From Takakia lepidozioides (taxonomy: Eukaryota; Streptophyta; Takakiopsida; Takakiales; Takakiaceae), in the NCBI GenBank assembly GCA_030704615.1, contig CM060732.1:75745053-75809052 (forward strand): DNA of 64,000 nt, read 5' to 3'. The notes below the pieces were generated by a model. That model saw only the letters and a list, made by a program, of their open reading frames with translations. It was not told the DNA's origin and ran no database searches. The position numbers were made by a program, and so were the translations under genes. Below, in pieces: positions 15,282 to 26,300 of this stretch. Each line of letters opens with the position of its first letter. Positions within the stretch are counted from its first letter, which is position 1.

Positions 15282-17030
15282 CTAAGACCACCATGGGCTC
15301 TCTCCTGTCCTGAAGTCGGTCTCTGGCCATGGTGAAAACACCACCTTGTCATCCACCACATCCACATGAGCCAAAGCCAATGACTGCAGCAACACACCAC
15401 AGAATATCCCTTTAAACATGCACAATCCTGCCCCCAAAAGAGTGATATCCAGATTATACAACATGTTGTCAGCATTTCATTGTGGTGATGACAGCACAAT
15501 CATGTGGATTCTTGTGCCAGCATGCAGTAGAAAGTGGTTGACACGGATTTCATTACAACACCTATGTAAGGCCTTCTCTATATGCTTTCTTCCAAAAGCA
15601 CAGTTGGTAGCAGAGCCCAGCCATGCACAGTTCACACAAGATTCAGACTACCAGGCTTTGCAATCTCATCTGTTGTACCCAACTCAGCAAACACAGATAT
15701 CACTTTCTTGCCTAGAGGACAATAAACTTTTACAAAAAATCATATATAACCTCATGACACTACGTGATTCAGTTAGCACAGAATAACATGTAATGTAACT
15801 ATGCAATTCAAAGAAGACATAAGCACTGCAGTGTGGTGAAAGGGGTGCGAGTGTACCAAGGGGGCAGGGCCTCTGACAACACGGCCCTGGTTATTGTACT
15901 GAGAGCCGTGGCAGGGGCAGAGGAACTTGTTCTCGGCTGTGTTGAAGGGCACCACACAACCCAAATGTGTGCAGACGGCATTGATGCCATAAGTTGCAAG
16001 TGTTAGATCATTCTCCACGACCAGATACGTTGGGTCGCCCTGCACATCCACCCATCCACAAGATTACGTCCCTGGAAAAACTCATTCCAAAGGGGATCCT
16101 ATGACAACCTCCACTAGCAGGAATTTTGGCCTCACTGAAACCTGTTGCATTGTCACTGACGTGGGACATAGGAAATCTCCTAGAACAAATTGAGTGCATG
16201 CAGCCAAATATCAACATGCCTCAAAGACAACTACTCCTGCATTTGCCATAATGCTGAGCTCACTATGGAAGCTAACCTTCAGACCCTGGGCCAGAGTTCG
16301 GTCACCGGCAGGATGGGTCTTGAGCCAGCCTGAGGAGGTGACGTCGTTGCCCAAGGCATCCTTCGCCACCACACCAGAACCAGAACCTCCAGAACTGCAC
16401 CATCACCCACTTCTCAGCCCTAGCATGGCCTCTATCCCTGAAAAATAACTAAGACCAGGCACACATGCCAGACTGCGCCATATTCAAGTGCCATATTCAA
16501 ATTTCTACAGGACTTAGAAAAGGTAATAGCACTGCAAAAAACTGAGTTGACCGCGCATGAATACCTCAAGCATCCATCTTACTGCGCAAACAAGCCCATA
16601 CCTGGGAGGAACGAAGAAGTATATATAGGGACCAGCGAGCCCGATTGTAGGAAGGCCTATTGCGCCCAGCAATAACAAGTTCATCAGATTGCGCTTGCCC
16701 ATATCAGGCACACGCTCTGATGCTGCGGCTGCCTGACATACTGTCTTTACCAGCTGCTCTTTCCTCAGTGCATGCCCCTTCAGTGGAGAAAATGCCAAAG
16801 CTTGAGATGCTCCGAGCAATCCATTCTTTCCCGAAGCAATCTGCCACCCATCCATCACCCCTCCTTACCATATCGCCACAATAAAAATCACCCAACATCT
16901 CAAACAAAACTTACCCCGTGCGCAGTTGTAATTCGTTTGCCCTTCTATCCGAAATCAAGTAGAGTACCTTGGCATGGAGTGAAACCACGGAGGTGGCAGC
17001 TCCGGCCGCAATGCTCGACACTGCTGCCAT
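15282..17030 (-). CDS. petC: Chloroplast Rieske iron-sulfur protein of cytochrome b6f
   Basis: Nuclear gene for the Rieske subunit, which passes electrons from plastoquinol to cytochrome f at the thylakoid lumen. Five exons on the minus strand join in frame: 17030-16968, 16840-16602, 16394-16277, 16039-15857, 15383-15282, giving 234 residues (229 in Arabidopsis). Residues 1 to about 58 form a chloroplast transit peptide rich in Ala and Ser. [20 protein letters not shown] starts the mature region, with one membrane span near 73-96, a glycine/serine hinge (SGGSGSG), and the cluster-binding fold. The ligands are in CTHLGC (C163, H165) and CPCHGS (C181, H184), with C168 and C183 placed for the disulfide. 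The C-terminus is [12 protein letters not shown]. The conserved twin-Arg-type start of the span appears only as GKRN. All splice sites are GT-AG. Confidence 0.97.
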
Positions 17031-18275
17031 GCTACCAGACTCTTGTTGACCCTGCGACCACTCCAACACGTTGCAGACTTCAACGCTAAAGGCTGCACAA
17101 ACAAGCCAAGCGATGAAGGAGAAGAACAGGGACCACAGAGATGAGAAGGCTACATATCTACATATCCAGAGATCCAAGGCCTGCCATTGGATGAGCTTTC
17201 TGGGTACCAAAATCCTTTTGAATAATAGTAATAATAACAGTAACTCTTGGTGGCATGATGCCAGCCATTCACAGGCTCCTCACATCCTTCCATCACCATC
17301 TTCATTTCAGTGAGGGAAGCATCCGGGGAGCTCATACAACTAAATCACTTGATTTAACGTTGACCATCAATCAGTAGCCTGTCCACTAATTGACCGCCAC
17401 AGAAGAATCAAGGAAAGCCTTATTCAATTTTCAGTTGGTTTATTCAGAAAGTCAAGCTTGTTCTCATCATTGTATCAAGGGGATTGTAGAAATCATGACA
17501 GAGATTTTATCCATGTGTTTATCACTCTGTTTGTTGACAGATGCAAGGGGCATACAATGCAGTTCTCAGTATTCAGATATTGAAGATAAAAAGAGTACTT
17601 TGCAATGAAGCAGAAGTTGGTGTCTAGTATCAACTTCAGTGTTATGAAGAATCCAGGCCCTAGCCAAAGGAGGAATACACAACTGCGTAGTTAGATGGGG
17701 CTGCTGCTGATTTGCTATTTCACTAGTGGAACTCCAACAGTCCAGTGATTTGAGTTAGTGCAATGAACAAAACAAACTACCTTGGCAGTGGCACACCTTC
17801 CACTGACTGTCAGCTTTTGCACAGTAAGCAACCAATGAGATGCACTTCATAATGTTTGCCACACAACAAGCATGGAGCAAAGTACCTTTACCACAGAGCA
17901 CCTGAGATGGTTTGCTTCCACATACTAGATACACACTACTCCAGACCCTGTGGCACTGCAAACACATTATACTCACCTACCTTTTATTACACTGCACATC
18001 TTCAGACGTGGTGGGAAGGCCACTCTAAACCCTGTAGCTTGGTGCTTCAAAAACCAGATGAAAATCTCACTGAAACATATCACAACTGCTTTGCCATGAC
18101 TATGAAAGCAAGGAAGCCAGCAAACCTGAGTGTAACTAAAATTTGGTCCCTGCACATTGACAGTGAGATGGGGCCAACCCTATTGTTTGGTTAAATCAAT
18201 ATTGAGCCATGTGCCCACTGTGTTGGTTACAAAAAAATGCCGCCAAACCTCAGCTTATAGAGGCCCAGCTTCCTG
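17031..18275. other. petC upstream region and intergenic sequence
   Basis: About 1.2 kb upstream of petC on its own strand. A short taa/tag-rich microsatellite (aataatagtaataataac) lies near 17221. The largest frames (17856-18194 plus, 17755-17976 minus) show no family resemblance. I see no terminal repeats. Confidence 0.45.
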
Positions 18276-18632
18276 TTATATAGAGCCATTGCCTGTATAT
18301 TCCACCCAATGAATTGGATGCAAAACAGTTCCAGGGCTCCAGCAAATCTCTAGTTCGGATAGATGGAGTGTGGCAGAGGCTCTGTTACCGTATATGCCTA
18401 GACCTCCTTTAGCATGAGCTAGACATGAATAATGGGCGGTATCTAGTTTCCACCCCACAATCAGTGGTGACAGTTGCTTTTGGTTGACGAAGTACTCCCA
18501 CCACCAGTTGGGTAACCCAACATCCTCCTTACAGTGGCAATTCCAAGGCTCTTCTTGGAAAGCACTTGCAAGGAAGCCCATCACAAGTCCAGTTTCCAGA
18601 TCTGTGTACCAACACTGGTGATTGTTGTTCAT
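18276..18632 (-). mobile_element. Second LINE remnant (end of reverse transcriptase)
   Basis: A 118-codon minus-strand frame contains NWWWEYFVNQKQLSPLIVGW followed by AKGGLGIYG. This matches the tryptophan-rich and KGGLGI segments that plant LINE reverse transcriptases carry between the polymerase and the zinc domain. No longer open frame supports an active element. Borders are not defined. Confidence 0.55.
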
Positions 18633-19133
18633 ACCTTCACAGAGAAGGGGCCCCCTTCACACATTAATTCAACCTTTTTGCTCATTCCAATGGTCACTCG
18701 GGTCTCCCACTCTTCTGATTCTTACCATCCACCAAGACTTAATCGGTTCAAGTCTGCCCACAAGGAATGATGTTTAGGAACAATAAAGGGCCGACAACCC
18801 AAGCAGTCGAGTCCCAAGGAGATTCTTTCCGTGCCCTCATCACTGTTGCCGCATTCATAAAGGGATCAGCCTCCCAATCCATGAGAAGAACAACTTGTGA
18901 AGATGTGTTACCAGTAGTTCCTGGGCAATGATCTCCTACTGGTCTGGTCAGCCTTGCACTTGTACCTCGTGGCACTTCAAATGGCTTGATGAAAGCATCA
19001 GGCTATTAACGCCGTGAAGTAAGTTCAGCTCTGCTGTAAATACGAGCTTCGTTACAAAGCCTGCTGGCCACTTTGCCCACATTAAAACCGTCAGTGCCCA
19101 ACCCATATCATGGTAACCTGACTGAATGCCAAT
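18633..19133. other. Gene-free, probably decayed LINE plus UBP22 3' flank
   Basis: Minus-strand frames here (for example 18748-18975) may continue the LINE relic, but no diagnostic motif survives. The right end should contain the UBP22 3' UTR. Confidence 0.4.
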
Positions 19134-21964
19134 TCAAGTACCATTTGCCATGGATGCCAAACAAGACATGTGAAAATCACCATGCTTGCCATTGTTTTCC
19201 AAAATGTCGGCAACAGCTGCATGAGGAAGAGGTTCACTGGCTTTGAAAGACAGGGTCTTCTGCACATAATAAAGCATATAGCCCTGTGAGGCTCGAACTA
19301 TATCTTCACTCACACGTGTCACCCATGCGTCGTCGCACTTATACCACTGCCCACTCAACCGTAGGAAACAGACATAATGCCCCGAATCTAGCTTTCCCGA
19401 ATGAGTGACTACTGCAAAAAGCTCAAACTCCGAAGAAGGGCTCTGCATGGGTATTGTGGGCCCAGCATCCTCGCTGTCTGGAAAAAGCATCCTGTTTCCA
19501 TGTCTTAACCTAACAATTGAAGAAGAAATGTAAGGAAGCATATCTAAAACAAAGGGGAATTGAACATAGCGATCTACTTTTCGGGAGGTGTGACGGGTGG
19601 ATGAATGCTCAAAGCGCTTGATATGGAAGCATAGAACTAATGGCAATTTACGCACTGACATCTGTTTAATAGATTCCTGCCTAGTCTGACACCTTTGGCA
19701 GTAAAACTTTTCATTGGCGCCCAACCGCTCGGGTCGAGTGAACCGATCCAAGCACCCAAGCAGAGTGGAAGTTCCCAAGGCACTTGACGCTGCTCTTGAT
19801 GACCGTCCTCCCCCTTCCCCGTAGCTCACTGGATCCACAAAACTCTTCTCTACACCAATGTCAGGCTCCAAATCAAGGGAGATGTCAACACATGGGTCAT
19901 ATGTCGTTGAGGTGAAGCCACACACTGTGCACGTTACATCAGAGCGCAAAAGCCCCGAGAAAACACGATGCACTATGCAACGGCAATCGACATCTCCGGC
20001 TCTGCAAAAAAACTGGGTTAGTACTGACATCAAATGAGGTCACAAGGAACATGGGTTTCCTAACTCTTTGGTTTTATGCTGTTAGGGAGCAACTTGCCCC
20101 AATGATCACAGAAACTGGCGCTAAATACTCTGATGGTTGTGAGTTCAATAAGTTTTCTGGAGAACGCTCATCCTGCTTAGAGTTTAAAAGGCGACAAATC
20201 GACTATCTCATCCAGTCTTACATCCATCACTCCATGGAATCAGACATGCATCTCACCACTCCACAACATAGAGAACTGGTTCTGCTATGGTCATACCTGC
20301 CACCCTGAGAATGTCTGGCACGGGGAGAGGTGGTGCCAGAGTTGGCATGAATGCCATCAACCGTAGATATGAAGAATTCATGCGCATCTTGCTGCTCATA
20401 CCCTGCTAGGTTAGCAGCATGTCGCCACCAACTGCATGAATGCATTTCTCAGGATCAGATCTGGAAACATGATCCCCAATCATCATCCAATAAACTCCTG
20501 ATCTACACACCCACAATGAAGACAACCCCTAACCCCAATAGAGTTTCTGGCCTACTCCTGCCACCAGCTTTCCGCTGGAGCCACAAGGGAACGAGGACAG
20601 ACAAATAAAGGCAAAGTCAGCTTTATCAGGGGCTGACGGCTGTGTGTATACTTCAGGGATGCTCCAGCAACCACTATTGAGAACCTAACCCTTGAAACTC
20701 ATCATCTGCTTTATTGAGCAAACAGATCTGATAGCTGTTCTCATTCTCTGCCACAAAATTACACTTGTCAGATGGATCCCAGTCTCACACCCTGCTAACC
20801 CAGCCAAAAAAAGTTCTACAGATGATAAAACAAAATCAGTTGACCCAGCCCTACCAGGACTCCACTAGATTGCGCACAAGGGAGCCCACTGGTTCAGATG
20901 CTCACACAGAAGCCAGGCGTGCAGATCTGCAGGGCATAACGGAGATGAAATTGGCCCGGTAACCCAAAACCAAAATACTGCCGACAGCAGCAAAAAACAA
21001 CCCACCTGAAGAGGAACTGGGCAGGGCTGTAGGGAGTGCGCTCTCCTGAAAAAGCAGCAGAGAAGATCGTATCCATGTCACATCCAAGGCAAAGATGTGA
21101 GGCACGCCGCTGGCAGATGGCGCGATTGTGGCGGTCACTCAGGAAATAGTTTCGCAAGGGGGGGGTGTGTATCAGTGCTTGCAGCACAGAATTCATAAAG
21201 CAGGTGTTGCCTAAGTTATTGAGGCCTCGAAGCCCCTTAGGCAGGCATTCGTCCCCTCCCAACGGTGTCGTTCCCTGCTTCAATGCAAGCTCCTCCCCAG
21301 CGGTCGGTACCCATTGCCTATACTCGGCTCCTTTCCTGCGTTTACGTGATTCCAAACCGTGCGCATCGTCAGCATCCTCGCCGTTGTTGCACTCCGAGTT
21401 ACAATCACCCCCCTCCCTCCCGTTCTCGGAGCATTTCACCTTCAAACCGGCCCTTTCCTTTCCATTCCCACCCCCCTTCCCCTCGCAGCACTTCACCAAA
21501 AAATCGATGCTTTCCTTGCCATTCATCGACCCTTCTTTCCCATTACTTTTCCCTCCATGAAATGCTACCGACTGCGCAGCAATCACAGCCCGATCAAAAT
21601 CCGGGTCATACACTTGGTCATTACACAGGCAACAGAAAAGCTCCGCCCGCTCCACATCCACAGCCAGGTCGTGCCCGGGCTTGTTCTGCGCATGCAGTCG
21701 GGCATGCAGCGTGTCCGGAGGCACCCAGCACCCAATGGTGGCACAAAGCAAGCACGCATACAACCTTCCATGTGCCCGTCCACAGAATGCACACCGCAGC
21801 ACCTCCTTCTCTTCTCTCTTCACGCACGCCCTCCCTGGAGGCCCCCCTCTCAAACACCTCTGCAACCCCCGAAAGCCATGAGGCCCATGCTTTGCCCGGT
21901 ACTCCACCAAATGCTGGCAAGGCTTGTATCCATCGTCACCCCATCTCTTGTGTTTTGAGCCCAT
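19134..21964 (-). CDS. UBP22: Ubiquitin-specific protease of the SAGA type (UBP22)
   Basis: Deubiquitinase of the USP22/Ubp8 group, the catalytic subunit of the SAGA-type module that removes ubiquitin from histone H2B. Three minus-strand exons join in frame: 21964-21006, 20431-20297, 20001-19134 (653 residues). The N-terminal ZnF-UBP (about 16-120) has paired cysteines and histidines in [22 protein letters not shown] and [10 protein letters not shown] repetitive Gly/Asn/Lys/Glu linker (about 135-215) ends in the basic patch RKRRK. The USP core follows: Cys box [13 protein letters not shown] (C255), [10 protein letters not shown], two CxxC pairs (CTVCGF, CQRCQT), and the His box [13 protein letters not shown] with CDDAWVTRV. 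All catalytic residues are present. It is longer than Arabidopsis UBP22 (about 560) because of the linker. Upstream sequence stays open only to a TTG codon, so the ATG at 21964 is preferred. Confidence 0.94.
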
Positions 21965-21984
21965 CTCCCAACAACATTCCACCT

Positions 21985-22235
21985 TCCCCAACCTCCCCCC
22001 CTACCTCCTCCCTCCCTGCCTCCCTCCCTCCCTCCCTCCCTCCTCAGATCAAAACCCACATCCTAAGCCCTCCCTAACACCAGGGAAAACCAACAACACA
22101 CCTCCTCCTGGGACACAAACAACACAACCAAACTTGAGAGAGAGAAATTCCTGGCAACCAAAATCCTCCTGAGTCCTAACAAAACAAAACAAAACAAAAC
22201 AAGCCTGCTCCCTCCCTCCCTCCCTCCTTCCACCG
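21985..22235 (-). repeat. G-rich microsatellites upstream of UBP22
   Basis: The strand that reads with UBP22 carries (GGGA)n tracts at about 22009-22045, directly before the start codon region, and again at about 22205-22230. Runs of GGG with single-base loops fit the G-quadruplex pattern. A (AAAAC)n tract lies at about 22179-22200. Confidence 0.75.
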
Positions 22236-23340
22236 ATCACCCCACTTTGCAAAACCCAAAGCTTCTGCACACGTGGACGTGCTCTCAGATGGCAGAGCAG
22301 TCCCGGAGGGACCCATGCCTGCATCCCTCCAATCCCCTCCCGGCCTCCCAATTCTTTTCTCTCTGCATCCACATCCCATGGTCCCTGCAGCGGATCAGAC
22401 AATGTGAGGTTTGACGGTCGGGACTGTGGGTTTGAGCCCAGGACGGCCGCCTCCCAGCTGCCGTGCCCTAACCATTAATTAGGTCAGCGGTAATAGGAAC
22501 CAACGGCGGTTATGGGGTGTAAGCGGCGATGGGGGTGTTCCGCGCTCGGTTACAGGTCGCAGCGCTGTCCTGGGGTTTAGGGTACAGCACAACGGACAAA
22601 CTGAAACCGTCTCTGGATGAAAACTGGTCAGTCATGGATGGGGAATATGAAGGTTAGGATGACATAGGGTTTTCCACGGACGTGGGAATGCCGTCGCTTG
22701 TGAGGGGTGACAGGTCATCCGTCCGGCCGGGATCTAGAGGACGAATCTCTGATATAACTGTCACACTCGTAGATTATGAATTTGAAACATGGATGAACGG
22801 ATTGTCGTCCACATATGGATGATGTTAGGTCGACGGGCTTCGGGGGCATCATTCATCCTACAACCAGAATCGTCGAACCTAATTGTTGTGTTGATGGATG
22901 AAAAGGACTGTCATGTATACATCAGATCTCCTCCATGAAGATCTGTCTGTGTGGGAGCTCTGTCAGGCTTTTGCCTGTGTGATAGCTTGACCTCAATTTG
23001 AACTGCTGCTGAGTGCAAGAAACAGCTCAAAAACAAACTCGGTGAGAGTCTTGGCCTGTCTCCTCTCTGATACAGTCTCTCACTGGATGGACACACGGGT
23101 TAGGTGACCGAGAAAGATCCATGGACAGAACTAACTCAACACAGCAGAACTGGGAAGATCATTCCATGTTACTCCAAAGGAGAGTCAACACTGCAGATCA
23201 CAAATGCAAACTGGGGCAGAAGGGTCATGTTGTCTCCAAGAGGTTAGAAACATAGATTGGGCAGGCGTAAGAATAGAATATCACGAAGGGAATTAGAGAG
23301 CTATTGAGGACATACGGAAGAAAACTAACATACGAGGCCA
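22236..23340. other. Intergenic between UBP22 and the SS5-like gene
   Basis: About 1.1 kb holding the UBP22 upstream region and the 3' flank of the SS5-like gene. No frame above 65 codons looks coding, and I see no repeat structure. Confidence 0.5.
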
Positions 23341-26300
23341 TTAGACCAGACTGATTGACCGGTAGGCAGCTTCGTACGCCTTCACACAGCTTGCATCCCA
23401 TGATGAATCCTTTGCCATACAGTTTCTTAGAAGCGTTGTCCAGCCTTGACCATCATTATGCTGCACATACCAGAGCATGACACCAAGACATCCTTAACAC
23501 AACTGTGCCATCAGATGACCCTTGCCTGACACCATATATGGATGTTCAACCAGAAGATAAAAGTCAGGTATCACCTAAAAGACTGAATGTAAAACCAAAA
23601 CACTTTTTGGAGTTCAATGCTTTATACATTATAAGAAAATCAAAGGAGGGGAAGAGAGCATGTAACCTTTACTGCAGTTGTGTAGCTATAGACCCCCAAG
23701 ATTTGACACAAACAAAACCAGGGAAAGAGAGAGAGATTGTACTCATAAGACGTTGTTTGCCGTAGCCTTGTGGCCATTGACCCCGCGCCCAGTTTGAGCG
23801 GGAACAAAAGGGACAGAACCTACCTCTGTCAGGGGCGAAAGAGAGAGAGAAGAGAGATACCAGATAGTCCAAGGCACGACTCAGTGACGCTCTTAAATCA
23901 GTAGCCTGATCAGAGTAAAAAGTAAAGCCCGTGGCTTGTAACTTGTCTCTTTGCACGTCAATCACACTGTAACACATTTCCATGTCAAAACTGGTAAGGT
24001 GCATTTTGGTCATTTTGCTTGCAAACAAAATGGATCGTACCCACTGTCGATATGGTTACTAATCATTCTCACTTTTCCTACAGACAGAAGGAAACACCGG
24101 AACAGACATTCCCAAACCAAAATGCTCGATTACAATCTCAGCAAGCTAAGAAATGCCAAGCCTGGTTTCCAAACCATGCAGAGAAAGCATGGCAGACTCA
24201 TTGAGCCAACCATTGTCCTAGGAAATAGAAGCCCTACCTAAGGGGACAAAGGCAGAAACTACGTAGCACCAACATATAAAAGAAGATCCTCTGCGTAGGT
24301 TAAGACCATGACACTTCCAAGCTTGGGACATTCAACTAAGACAGACCTTAGACAACAAGCCACTGGAACCAAGGCGGCAGCAGAAATTAACAATGGCCAG
24401 GAAATCTATCTCAGCATACCTGCCTGGGACCCCACTTATTTGTCGTGCAACCGGGACAGTTCCATAACGCATTGCAATCAGCTACAGACAAGTCCACTCT
24501 CCTCTCTTTATTAGCCTGTTCAGGAAGAGATGAAAAGATGCAGGTATTTTGCAGACTGAGCCACCCACCACCCAGGCCCAAGGTCCAGCTGACGGTAAGA
24601 ACTACATACCAAACAAAGAAGATAGGATACAAGCATAGAGTCTAGTACTTCAAGACTTACTGGCCATTCGCCTGTTGGTTCAAAGATAGCTGGACAGACA
24701 AGAATGTCGGAAGCTGCCAGCACTTGATGGACCAAGGTATCATCATGGAGGATGATGACCTTAGCATTCTCCTGCTGCATGCAAAGATCACATTTCCATC
24801 AGATCAAATAACATCGGATAAATACATTTGTGTTGAAAAAGAGAATACCTATACATCTTTTCCAATTATCAACTAGAGCACCCGGTCTACTGTAACCAGG
24901 TCTAGCCAACTGAAATAGAAGAAAGGTTCAATCTTACCGCATGATCTCGCTGCATATCTTCCAAAACCGCTTGAACCCGCGGACACTTGCTTTGGCCTAC
25001 AAACACAAACTGAACACAGGTTCCGAACACGTGCATAGAGTATTAATGCCCACCTGTACAGTAGAGCACTATCTAGAACCTAGTGAACTTCTTGGGTCAT
25101 GGCTTGCTCCTGTCCCTCACAAAAACAAATGGTGGACTTTTGCCGAAGCAAGTGTAACTTATGGTGTCACCTGACCCCGAAGGGCTGCTCCTTCTGATGG
25201 GAAGGCGACACCTTTATGACATGCAACACACTTATGTGGTTCGAACCCACAACCACTAGTGAAATGGTATTATGCCCTAAGGGCTATCTATTGCATGTCT
25301 CCTGTCTCTAAAAGTTGTTGTAACAAATGCATGTAATCCATGCAAGCCCTGCCATATAGGTTGCGAGTCCTGATGGTTGAGTTGAGGTTATGGAGCCTTC
25401 CCGTTCTTTCCAATCACTTAATGCAGAAAGTGCCCCCAAAACAGTACCTTCATTCTCTCTTTCTCTTCTCTTTTCACTTCTTGTCCTGCCCTCGTTACTA
25501 TGAGATCTGTGGGAGACTCAACTGTCTGTTCCATGAAGCCCAATCTCTCACAGTAGTCTTCCATGATGAGGATCAGAAATGTCAAGGTAAAATTGGAGGA
25601 CATACAATTGATTGTCTTCCTTGGGGAGAGAATATGTACGTACTTACCCATGTTGGAAAACCACTGGCGTGTGGTCGGGCTAGGGATTGAACCTAGGACC
25701 TCCCCCATTCCGGTGGGGTGCTCTACCACTGAGCTACCCATCCCATTCTGTTCTCAAAGTGCCCTGCAAGGGCTATAACCTTGACACTCCAACACTCCCC
25801 CTCAAGGCATAGCCCTTATAGCTAATGCCCACCCATTCTGACCACCGCCCCAACCTTGGCTCTGATACCATGTTGGAAAACCACTAGCGTGTGGTCGGGC
25901 TAGGGATTGAACCTAGGACCTCCCCCATTCCGGTGGGGTGCTCTACCACTGAGCTACCCATCCCGTTCTGTTCTCAAAGTGCCGTGCAAGACAGATGTAG
26001 TTTTCTAACGGAACAAATGAAGGTATGTGATCGACTTGTTGGTTTAATATGTCCGACTATAACCTTGACACTCCAACAACCCATGCATAAAACTATTCAT
26101 TCAGGGATTTCACTCATTTATAGATATGGATGAAATATTCCCATTACACTGTCTTGATCTAATTCGAAAATTAATCGCTAGTATCGGTGCTAAGCATCAA
26201 AACCCTTCGCATAGTCCTGCCTTAGGAAGGCAGGGCCAATAAAAGCCTTTACTGAGGAGCTCAAGCAAATGCCCCTGCAAGGTAGGATTGCCTCTTCTTC

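Larger units (their letters stand above)
25646..26083 (-). mobile_element. Complete TRIM retrotransposon with tRNA-like LTRs
   Basis: A 428-bp element (25651-26078) flanked by the 5-bp direct repeat accca (25646-25650, 26079-26083), in an intron of the SS5-like gene. In minus orientation the 5' LTR is 26078-25871 and the 3' LTR 25794-25651; both start TGTTGGAGTGTC and end TCCAACA. Directly after the 5' LTR comes TGGTATCAGAGCC, complementary to the 3' end of initiator Met-tRNA (primer site). The internal part is only 76 bp and ends in the purine tract GAGGGGGAG before the 3' LTR. No coding capacity exists, so it is a terminal-repeat retrotransposon in miniature. The LTRs differ by a 64-bp block present only in the 5' LTR (about 25991-26056). 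Confidence 0.93.

Noticed and set aside
21265-22077. A 270-codon plus-strand proline/serine-rich frame
   Set aside because: It is antisense to UBP22 exon 1, and its composition follows from the GC-rich coding strand and the CCCT microsatellite; no domain or splice support.
25672-25963. Two separate tRNA genes on the minus strand
   Set aside because: The cloverleaf copies are placed identically inside paired LTRs, and the anticodon loop has six bases, so they are better described as parts of the TRIM than as tRNA genes.
25418-26133. Small frames reading GIEPRTSPIPVGCSTTELP
   Set aside because: They are translations of the TRIM LTRs and repeat because the LTRs do; not a gene family.
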